A DNA stretch of 10,555 nucleotides from Opitutaceae bacterium (lineage in GTDB: Bacteria > Verrucomicrobiota > Verrucomicrobiia > Opitutales > Opitutaceae), in assembly GCA_005787865.1 (NCBI GenBank), contig SXZN01000286.1, forward strand, positions 1 to 10,555, written 5' to 3'. The notes under the pieces were generated by a model. The model was not told where the DNA came from. It ran no database searches and saw only the letters and a program-made list of their open reading frames with translations. A program made the position numbers and the translations under genes. The first letter of the stretch is position 1. Each line of letters opens with the position of its first letter. Shown here piece after piece: positions 1-5,524 of the stretch.

Positions 1-816
1 CGGGACACCACCGGTCTGCCACTCAATCTCCGAGCGATTGAGTCATTCAATTTACCTTTTCAGAAAGACCCTAAGGAGAACCCGTTCTGCGCCTTGATGG
101 CCAATTCTAATCACTCTTGCGCCGCCTGCCTCCAGCTCCAGCGCAAGGTTGAGGAACAGGCCCAAATGGAACCTAAGACGCTGAAGTGCTTTGCGGGACT
201 TTGTGACTCTGCGGTACCGGTGCGGGTAGGGGAAAATTTGGTAGCCTTTTTGCAAACGGGGCAAATTCTGCTGCACAAACCGAGTAAGTTGGAATTCAAG
301 AAAGCGGCCTGCGAGTTAATCAATTGGGGTACCCAGGTCGATTTGAAGCAACTCGAGGAGGCTTATTTCCAAACTCGCGTGCTGGATAAGAAGCAATACG
401 AGGCCGTGCTGCGCTTGCTAACTATCTTTGCGCAACATTTGGCCTCCCTCAGTAATCAACTCATGGTTTCAGCTGAGCAGGTGGAATCACCGATGGTGAC
501 GCGCGCCAAGGCCTATATCGCCGAGCATCAAAATGAGGAAGTTTCCCTGCGCCAAGTGGCCGGCGCGGTTAATATGAGTGCCTTTTATTTTTGCAAAATC
601 TTTAAGCGAGCGACGGGGCTAACGTTCACTGATTACGTCGCCCGGACGCGGATCGAGAAGGTGAAAAATCTCCTGCTTAATCCGCACAAGCGAATTAGCG
701 AGGTCGCCTACGAGACCGGCTTCCAGTCACTTTCTCAATTCAACCGCGTTTTTCGCCGTGTAACGGGTCAGTCCCCGAAGATTTGGCGGACAAAGTTGCC
801 GCATCCGACGGGTTAA
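1..816 (+). CDS. PocR-domain AraC-family transcriptional regulator, 5' end missing
   Basis: This is the C-terminal 271 residues of a ligand-sensing transcription activator. The frame is open from base 1, and the residues before the first possible start (TTG at 94, ATG at 97) already match a PocR sensory domain, so the true start lies left of the window. PocR signs are the cysteines encoded at 88, 118, 127 and 187 (pattern C-x9-C-x2-C-x19-C), followed by AGLCDSAVPV and a GQIL segment. The last 100 residues or so (about 490-795) are an AraC double helix-turn-helix: first helix pair around SLRQVAGAVNMSAFYFCKIF, second around ISEVAYETGFQSLSQFNRVF, ending in the family signature FRRVTGQSPKIWR. PocR domains bind small molecules; the ligand here cannot be read from sequence. 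The gene converges on the K+ channel gene and overlaps its 3' end. Family assignment is firm; the target genes are unknown, and a link to the downstream oxidase cluster is not shown. Confidence 0.9.
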   Translation, partial: RDTTGLPLNLRAIESFNLPFQKDPKENPFCALMANSNHSCAACLQLQRKVEEQAQMEPKTLKCFAGLCDSAVPVRVGENLVAFLQTGQILLHKPSKLEFKKAACELINWGTQVDLKQLEEAYFQTRVLDKKQYEAVLRLLTIFAQHLASLSNQLMVSAEQVESPMVTRAKAYIAEHQNEEVSLRQVAGAVNMSAFYFCKIFKRATGLTFTDYVARTRIEKVKNLLLNPHKRISEVAYETGFQSLSQFNRVFRRVTGQSPKIWRTKLPHPTG

Positions 817-1570
817 GTTTTTGGTGGGGTTGGCCTGCCTCGAGAACCTCGATTTTCTCCCGCAGTCGGCGCACCTCGAGGATGAGATGATGCAGCTCAG
901 ACTCTTCTTTTAACTGGGCCTTTTCTAGAAAATAACTGGCGACATAGGCGGCGAAGGTGCCGAAGAAACTGAGCCCAAAAATCACGAGGGTCACCGCGAC
1001 TGCTCGGCCCAAAAAAGTCACGGGGTAGAAGTCGCCGTAACCGATGGTGGTGATCGTGGCAAAAGCCCACCACAACGCATCACCGACATTGCGAATATTG
1101 GCGCTCGGCACCTGGTATTCGAGTTCGTAGACGGCGATGGTGGCGAAGAGCACGGCGATTAGCGACATCAAGCCCACCAGCACGAAGGTACCCCGCGCGC
1201 GATCAGCCCGAATGTGCTCCCCGACAGCTTGAACGGAACGCAGCGCCCGCAGGATGCGGAAAACCGGAAAGATGCGGCCCCAGCGGAGCCAGCTAATTTC
1301 GGGAATACTCGACAGCAAATCGATCCAGCCCCAGCGGAGGAAATCTTTTTTCGAGGGGGCCAGCGCTAGGTGCACGGCGAAATCAATCAGGAATATTCCG
1401 CAAATAACATCATCGATGCGCCGGAGCAATTGGTGCGTCGCTGGCTCGAGGGTGAGCAGCAATTGGGCGGTGAGTGCCCCGAGTGAATAGAGTGAAAGGG
1501 CGAGCACCAGTAGCTCTAAGTAGATAATCCGGCCATTGAGGCGGGCGGCTTCTTTCAGGCTGAGCGTCAT
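740..1570 (-). CDS. Voltage-gated-type potassium channel, six transmembrane segments
   Basis: This 276-residue inner-membrane protein should conduct K+ ions as a tetramer. The selectivity filter TIGYGD lies at residues 175-180 within the pore helix ALWWAFATITTIGYGDFYPV, followed by an S6 helix (about 188-213). S1 is near residues 15-38 and S2 near 52-70. An S4-like segment at about 96-111 has arginines at 96, 99, 105, 108 and 111, which supports a voltage sensor, although spacing is not the strict every-third pattern of animal channels. Residues 215-246 are rich in Glu, Leu and Arg and look like a cytoplasmic coiled coil. The last 25 residues are low-complexity and are encoded in the stretch that overlaps the convergent regulator gene. 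The ATG at 1570 is used because it precedes S1 by a normal short leader and no better start lies upstream; there is no clear Shine-Dalgarno. No RCK/TrkA_N domain is present. Function in osmotic or membrane-potential control is inference. Confidence 0.9.
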   Translation of the reverse strand: MTLSLKEAARLNGRIIYLELLVLALSLYSLGALTAQLLLTLEPATHQLLRRIDDVICGIFLIDFAVHLALAPSKKDFLRWGWIDLLSSIPEISWLRWGRIFPVFRILRALRSVQAVGEHIRADRARGTFVLVGLMSLIAVLFATIAVYELEYQVPSANIRNVGDALWWAFATITTIGYGDFYPVTFLGRAVAVTLVIFGLSFFGTFAAYVASYFLEKAQLKEESELHHLILEVRRLREKIEVLEAGQPHQKLNPSDAATLSAKSSGTDPLHGEKRG

Positions 1571-1588
1571 GAGCGGGGGAGAGCCTCT

Positions 1589-1616
1589 AGAATAATTGAG
1601 ACAAAGGCGAAATCAA
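1589..1616 (-). promoter_or_regulatory. Weak sigma-70-like promoter candidate for the K+ channel gene
   Basis: Read on the minus strand, a TTGATT box (bases 1611-1616) and a TATTCT box (1589-1594) are separated by 16 bases. Each matches four of six consensus positions. Transcription would start roughly a dozen bases before the ATG at 1570. The position is sensible but the match is modest and could be chance. Confidence 0.25.
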
Positions 1617-1715
1617 GGCCTGCCTACTAATATCCGCGATCAGGGCGAAGCCCCGTGGGCGAGTCATAGAAAGTCACGGTTAAGGGCACCGCCGCCGCGC
1701 TGCATCGTGACGGTG

Positions 1716-1848
1716 GTTATATCTATCAATCGACCGGCGCCTTATTAACAAGATATGCGTCAAATCGGGCAATTGATGCGAGGCTCTCTGGGCGATAAGT
1801 TGTTATATTATCAAGGTGTTCCACCGCTCGCTTCCCGTCGCCTTATTA
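1716..1848 (+). repeat. Two copies of a two-box motif upstream of ccoS
   Basis: Box A appears as GTTATATCTATCAA at 1716-1729 and, with one base deleted, as GTTATATTATCAA at 1802-1814. Box B, CGCCTTATTA, appears exactly at 1738-1747 and 1839-1848. Each box B follows its box A, by 8 bases in the first copy and 24 in the second. Order and strand are the same in both. The arrangement suggests a duplicated regulator-binding region or tandem promoters, though the unequal spacers weaken the idea of a simple segmental duplication. No known regulator matches with confidence. Confidence 0.5.
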
Positions 1849-1994
1849 TTTCAGCTAATTTTAGAGCTTACTGCGCGCCGCCTCATCAGGTCAGCGGATC
1901 TTTTCGTCGCACTGATACAGCTGGGGCAACACCGCTACCGATTTTGCCTGGGCCGACTTGGTCCATGACTAACTAACCCCCAGATATTCCACGC

Positions 1995-2243
1995 ATGTCT
2001 GTTATCCCGATCACCATTTTCTTCAGCCTGCTCTTGGCGGGTCTGTTTATTGGGCTTTTCGCTTATGAGCAAAACCGGCGACGCTTTGCGAGTGTGGAGC
2101 GAGATTCGCTCCTGCCCTTGGCGGATGAAAAAGCCAAAATTGAGTCCGGTCCTGAGCAGGATCATGGTCACGCCGCTGCCGATGATTGCGGTTGTCATGA
2201 TGGTCGTCCGCCCTGCGCTGGTTGCGTAAAGCGCACTAATTAA
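1995..2243 (+). CDS. ccoS: CcoS-like cbb3 oxidase assembly protein with a Cys/His-rich tail
   Basis: This 82-residue protein begins with a short leader and one membrane helix (about residues 5-23, IPITIFFSLLLAGLFIGLFA), then a basic and acidic stretch with FASVERDSLLPLADE, close to the CcoS pattern of helix followed by a segment such as FDDLEGPAHRILFDD. CcoS proteins are needed to place cofactors in the CcoN subunit of cbb3 oxidase. Usual family length is about 50-60 residues. The extra C-terminal part holds H57, H59, C65, C67, H68, C74 and C77 in HGH, CGCH and CAGC clusters, which look able to bind metal; copper is a natural guess given the pathway. It lies 37 bp ahead of ccoNO, at the head of the cluster, whereas in many Proteobacteria ccoS follows ccoI. 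The ATG at 1995 follows CCACGC with no Shine-Dalgarno. The identification rests on the helix, the short acidic motif and the neighbours. Confidence 0.75.
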   Translation: MSVIPITIFFSLLLAGLFIGLFAYEQNRRRFASVERDSLLPLADEKAKIESGPEQDHGHAAADDCGCHDGRPPCAGCVKRTN

Positions 2244-2259
2244 AGCGGTCTACTTTAAT
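2239..2259 (+). promoter_or_regulatory. AT-rich inverted repeat between ccoS and ccoNO
   Basis: ATTAAAG (2239-2245) and CTTTAAT (2253-2259) form a perfect 7-bp inverted repeat around a 7-base loop, CGGTCTA. It covers the ccoS stop codon (2241-2243) and ends 21 bases before the ccoNO start. It could be an operator or a weak mRNA hairpin. It lacks the GC-rich stem and T-run of an intrinsic terminator. Confidence 0.4.
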
Positions 2260-2280
2260 CCTAATCACCACGCTATCCTC

Positions 2281-4596
2281 ATGACTACCGGTCAAAAAAT
2301 AACCATTCAGTTTAATGATAAAATTGTCCGACAATTTATGCTCGCCTCCATTATCTGGGGCGCCGTGGGCATGCTGGTCGGGGTCCTCATCGCCACGCAG
2401 CTCAATTTCTGGCAGGCTAATTTTGGCCAAGCGTGGTTGAGTTTCGGTCGGCTCCGTCCGCTGCATACGAATGCCGTTATTTTTGCCTTCGTCGGCAACA
2501 TGATGTTCGCGGGCGTCTATTACTCCACCCAGCGCCTAGTCAAAGCGCGGCTGGCCAGTGATTTTCTCTCCAATCTGCATTTCTGGGGCTGGCAGCTGAT
2601 CATCGTCGCAGCGGCCATCACGCTCCCGCTCGGGCTGACGCGCGGTAAAGAATATGCGGAGTTGATCTGGCCCATTAACATTGCCGTCGCCCTGATTTGG
2701 GTGGTTTTCGCGGTTAACTTTTTTTGGACCCTCGCGCGCCGCCACGAAAAATCGCTGTACGTCGCCATCTGGTTCTACATCGCGACGATCATCACGGTGG
2801 CGATGCTCTACATCGTTAATCACCTCTCGATTCCCACCTCGTTACTGCACAGTTATCCGATTTTCGGGGGCGTGCAGGATGGCTTGGTGCAGTGGTGGTA
2901 TGGGCATAACGCGGTGGCCTTCTTTCTCACCACGCCGATTTTGGGGATCATGTATTATTTTCTGCCGAAAGCGGCGGAACGGCCGGTTTATTCTTATAAA
3001 TTATCGGTCATCCATTTTTGGTCTTTGGTGTTTCTCTACATTTGGGCGGGCCCGCATCACTTGCTGAACACCGCTTTGCCGAATTGGCTGCAACTGCTCG
3101 GCATGACTTTTTCGTTGATGCTCTGGGCTCCTTCCTGGGGTGGTATGCTGAATGGTCTGCTTACGTTGCGCGGGGCTTGGGGAAAATTGCGCACGGACCC
3201 GGTTATTAAATTCTTCGTGGCCGGGGTCACTTTTTATGGCATGGCAACTTTCGAAGGGCCGCTGCTCTCGATTAAATCAGTTAACGCCCTCGCGCATTAC
3301 ACCGATTGGATTATTGCCCACGTCCATGCTGGCGCGCTCGGCTGGAACGGCTTCATGGCCGCCGGCATGTTTTACTGGTTAGTGCCTCGCCTCTGGAACC
3401 GGCCTTTGCACTCGACGGCGCTCGCCAATGTGCACTTCTGGCTCGGGCTGACGGGCATGCTGTTGTACATTTCCGCGATGTGGACCTCGGGTATTAATCA
3501 AGGTCTCATGCTTAATGCGACGGCGGAAAATGGTACGATTCTCAAGTACCCCAATTTCATTGAGACGCTTAATGCGATCCGGCCGCTGATGCTCCTCCGG
3601 GTGGTCGGGGGCACCCTCTATCTCACCGGCTTCCTGCTGATGGCCTATAATATCTGGTGCAGTATCCGTGGTGCGGCGGTCGTGAACGGCACGATGGAAG
3701 TATTTGTAGAGACGCCTACGCCGGCGGATAATCTTGGCCTGCGGAGTACTTTCCTCAGTGCGCCCGTGGTCTACACGACTTGCGCTTTACTGGGTTCGTT
3801 CATCTGGATGTTCACCAGCGGGTGGCTGAATATCATCGGGCTCGTGGGCACGGCGATGTGTGTATTGCTTGCGATCGGCCATTACGAAACTCGCGGCACG
3901 CAGTGGGGCGAATGGTACGATCGCCTCTTAGTTAATGCGCTGCCGTTTACGGTCTTAACTTTTCTCTCCGTCGTGATTGGCGGACTTATTCAGATCATTC
4001 CGATGCTGACGATCGATCGGCGGTTGCAGACGGAGGATCGCGTGGCCCGCGTTTATACCCCGCTCGAACTCGAGGGACGTGACCTTTATGTGCGCGAAGG
4101 CTGCTATAATTGCCACTCGCAGATGATCCGCACGCTGGTGCCTGATGTCATGCGTTACGGTGACTATTCACGGCTGGGTGAATCGATCTGGGATCACCCT
4201 TATCAATGGGGTTCAAGGCGCACGGGCCCGGATCTTGCGCGCGTTGGAATCAAATATAATCACGCCTGGCACTACGATCACCTGGAGAATCCGCGCAATA
4301 TTTCCACGGGTTCAAATATGCCGGCTTACACTTGGTTGCTCACGGCCCCGACGGACTACGCGGCACTTTCATCCAAGATCCGCGTGCAGCGCATGTTGGG
4401 GGTACCGTATCCGTCGTGGTCCCCAGCGTTGATCGATACCCTCGCGAAAGAACAAGCGAAGGATATCGCGAAAGAACTGCGGGTTCAGGGGCGTTTTGTT
4501 GATCCCGATCGTGAGGTGGTTGCCCTCATCGCTTACTTGCAATGTCTGGGCAAAACTTGGGAGCCAAGCGTCGCTCCCGTCGCTCCGCCTCAATAA
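2281..4596 (+). CDS. ccoNO: Fused cbb3 cytochrome c oxidase subunits I and II (CcoN-CcoO)
   Basis: This 771-residue protein is the catalytic core of a cbb3 oxidase, which reduces O2 to water with electrons from cytochrome c. Residues 1 to about 462 are CcoN. The metal ligands expected by alignment to known CcoN are all visible: H62 (RLRPLHTNAV) and H349 for low-spin haem b, H209 (YGHNAVAFF), H259 and H260 (AGPHH) for CuB, H347 (HVHA) for haem b3, and Y253, the active-site tyrosine. E325 (FEGP) is also kept. From about 575 to the end is the CcoO periplasmic domain, with haem c site C608-YN-C611-H612 and axial methionine M680 (GSNMPAY). A CcoO-type anchor helix lies at about 552-575. Between the halves are about 30 soluble residues and two further hydrophobic segments (about 493-513 and 516-534). 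Separate CcoN and CcoO total about 680 residues, so the excess is roughly 90. There is no stop or frameshift between the parts. The ATG at 2281 lacks a Shine-Dalgarno. Confidence 0.97.
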   Translation: MTTGQKITIQFNDKIVRQFMLASIIWGAVGMLVGVLIATQLNFWQANFGQAWLSFGRLRPLHTNAVIFAFVGNMMFAGVYYSTQRLVKARLASDFLSNLHFWGWQLIIVAAAITLPLGLTRGKEYAELIWPINIAVALIWVVFAVNFFWTLARRHEKSLYVAIWFYIATIITVAMLYIVNHLSIPTSLLHSYPIFGGVQDGLVQWWYGHNAVAFFLTTPILGIMYYFLPKAAERPVYSYKLSVIHFWSLVFLYIWAGPHHLLNTALPNWLQLLGMTFSLMLWAPSWGGMLNGLLTLRGAWGKLRTDPVIKFFVAGVTFYGMATFEGPLLSIKSVNALAHYTDWIIAHVHAGALGWNGFMAAGMFYWLVPRLWNRPLHSTALANVHFWLGLTGMLLYISAMWTSGINQGLMLNATAENGTILKYPNFIETLNAIRPLMLLRVVGGTLYLTGFLLMAYNIWCSIRGAAVVNGTMEVFVETPTPADNLGLRSTFLSAPVVYTTCALLGSFIWMFTSGWLNIIGLVGTAMCVLLAIGHYETRGTQWGEWYDRLLVNALPFTVLTFLSVVIGGLIQIIPMLTIDRRLQTEDRVARVYTPLELEGRDLYVREGCYNCHSQMIRTLVPDVMRYGDYSRLGESIWDHPYQWGSRRTGPDLARVGIKYNHAWHYDHLENPRNISTGSNMPAYTWLLTAPTDYAALSSKIRVQRMLGVPYPSWSPALIDTLAKEQAKDIAKELRVQGRFVDPDREVVALIAYLQCLGKTWEPSVAPVAPPQ

Positions 4597-4629
4597 ACCC
4601 TTTGATCCTTAAACCTTAATTCTCCTCCC

Positions 4630-4788
4630 ATGTTCACCCGAATTATTTACGAAGACTGGCAGCTTATTTTTCCCGTGGTGGCCCTCGCGGTCGCCTCGTG
4701 CGTTTACTTAGCGGCCGCCTGGCGGGCCACACGCATGAAATCTGGGCAAGCCGAACGCCTCGCCCAGCTGCCTTTCGAAACTGAGTAA
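4630..4788 (+). CDS. ccoQ: CcoQ-like small subunit of cbb3 oxidase
   Basis: This 52-residue protein lies 33 bp after ccoNO and 82 bp before ccoP, the standard ccoQ position. It has a short N-terminus (MFTRIIYEDW), one membrane helix (about residues 12-31), then a basic, polar tail ending in FETE. Length and topology fit CcoQ/FixQ, which stabilises the CcoN-CcoO-CcoP complex. CcoQ sequences vary greatly, so the call depends mainly on size, topology and location. The bases before the ATG are pyrimidine-rich (TTCTCCTCCC) and show no Shine-Dalgarno. Confidence 0.8.
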   Translation: MFTRIIYEDWQLIFPVVALAVASCVYLAAAWRATRMKSGQAERLAQLPFETE

Positions 4789-4805
4789 TCTCACCGGCCG
4801 TCGCG

Positions 4806-4842
4806 GGGCTCGCCCTGCGCGACTAACGGTGGGCGCGAGCCC
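4806..4842 (+). promoter_or_regulatory. Stem-loop in the ccoQ-ccoP gap
   Basis: GGGCTCGC (4806-4813) pairs perfectly with GCGAGCCC (4835-4842), with a 21-base loop. Within the loop, C4814-C4815 could pair with G4832-G4833 if one base bulges. No T-run follows, so it is not a typical intrinsic terminator. It sits 28 bases before the ccoP start and may act as an mRNA processing or stability element. Confidence 0.45.
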
Positions 4843-4870
4843 GTCACTCCTTCCCTTTGATTTTTATTCC

Positions 4871-5458
4871 ATGAATTCTCAACCGCAACCTCCTCACGGC
4901 CCTGAGGCCGAGCCTGCGCTCCGGCCGCATAGTTACGATGGCATCCGCGAATATGATCAGCGCTTACCCAATTGGTGGCTTAATACCCTCTACGGGGCGA
5001 TCGTCTTTTGGATCGCCTACTGGTTTGTCTACATGATCGCGGGGCTGGTGCCGTCGGATGGCGCGCAGGTTGATGCCGCCATGGCGCGCATCGAGGCAAC
5101 TAAGATGGCGAGTTCAATCGATGTGACGAATGATGATAAATTCTGGGAAATGAGCACAAATCCCGTGTTTGTCGAAGCCGGTAAACAGACCTACAATTCC
5201 CTCTGTTTTCCCTGCCATTTAGCGAGTCTGCGCGGTAAGTCGGAAAACCCAACTGCAATTGGTCCTGATTTGACCGACACCGCTTGGATTCATGGGGGCA
5301 CGCCCAAAGAAATGTATGTGACGATAAAAAATGGCGTGATCGCCAAGGGCATGCCCGCTTGGGATCCCGTCATCGGGCAGAAGAAAGCCTCTGAGGTCCT
5401 CGCCTATATTCTTAGTTACCACAAAAAAGGGGGAACGATCACGCTGCAGGCCCCGTAA
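4871..5458 (+). CDS. ccoP: CcoP, cbb3 oxidase subunit III, single haem c site
   Basis: This 195-residue membrane-anchored cytochrome c passes electrons towards CcoO and CcoN. The N-terminus has the CcoP signature YDGIREYDQRLPNWWLNTLY (residues 22-41), followed by one membrane helix (about 37-60). A soluble cytochrome c domain then spans about residues 95-188: haem site C112-FP-C115-H116 and axial methionine M161 in KGMPAW. Classic CcoP (about 300 residues) carries two haem c domains; only one is present here, and the frame ends cleanly after it with no broken second domain downstream. The ATG at 4871 is chosen over an in-frame GTG at 4829, because the signature begins about 20 residues after it and the added 14 residues would come from the intergenic hairpin region. 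No Shine-Dalgarno is visible; the upstream bases are T-rich (TTGATTTTTATTCC). Confidence 0.95.
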   Translation: MNSQPQPPHGPEAEPALRPHSYDGIREYDQRLPNWWLNTLYGAIVFWIAYWFVYMIAGLVPSDGAQVDAAMARIEATKMASSIDVTNDDKFWEMSTNPVFVEAGKQTYNSLCFPCHLASLRGKSENPTAIGPDLTDTAWIHGGTPKEMYVTIKNGVIAKGMPAWDPVIGQKKASEVLAYILSYHKKGGTITLQAP

Positions 5459-5470
5459 TTGGCACCGCAA

Positions 5471-5504
5471 CGGCGGTCACGAACCGCCGACGGCGTTCTG
5501 CCGT
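5471..5504 (+). promoter_or_regulatory. Tandem hairpins between ccoP and ccoG
   Basis: Two stem-loops abut in the 66-bp gap. The first pairs CGGCGGT (5471-5477) with ACCGCCG (5483-5489) around a 5-base loop. The second pairs ACGGC (5490-5494) with GCCGT (5500-5504), also around a 5-base loop. The following bases (ATTAGCCGCTC) lack a T-run. The position, between structural and assembly genes, would suit a partial termination, processing or 3'-end protection signal that keeps assembly factors at lower levels. Confidence 0.5.
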
Positions 5505-5524
5505 ATTAGCCGCTCAAACCACGC

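Larger units (their letters stand above)
1571..1994. other. Intergenic region between the K+ channel and ccoS, probable control region of the oxidase cluster
   Basis: This 424-bp stretch lies between the divergent channel gene and ccoS and has no convincing gene. The only + strand open frame (1755-1976) encodes 73 residues without a recognisable domain or membrane segment. AT-rich patches lie at 1715-1730, 1741-1755, 1800-1815 and 1841-1865, as expected for promoters. It contains the duplicated motif described separately. A sequence at 1716-1729 (GTTATATCTATCAA) matches the FNR/ANR consensus TTGAT-N4-ATCAA at eight of ten positions, but with a poor left half. No strong sigma-70 pair with good spacing stands out for the + strand, so the start of transcription cannot be fixed by eye. 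Confidence 0.6.

Noticed and set aside
1638..1662. Short GGGC/GCCC hairpins in the intergenic region
   Set aside because: Only 4-bp stems with competing pairings and no T-run; common by chance in GC-rich sequence.
1800..1814. TTGTTATATTATCAA as a canonical FNR box
   Set aside because: It is 15 bases long and its left half does not match TTGAT at the required spacing, so it is listed only as part of the repeated motif.
1755..1976. 73-codon open frame in the intergenic region before ccoS
   Set aside because: No membrane segment, domain or Shine-Dalgarno; composition looks like translated non-coding DNA, and it covers the probable regulatory region.
4829..4870. GTG start that would lengthen CcoP by 14 residues
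   Set aside because: The added residues come from the intergenic hairpin and precede the family signature without similarity to CcoP; the ATG at 4871 fits better.
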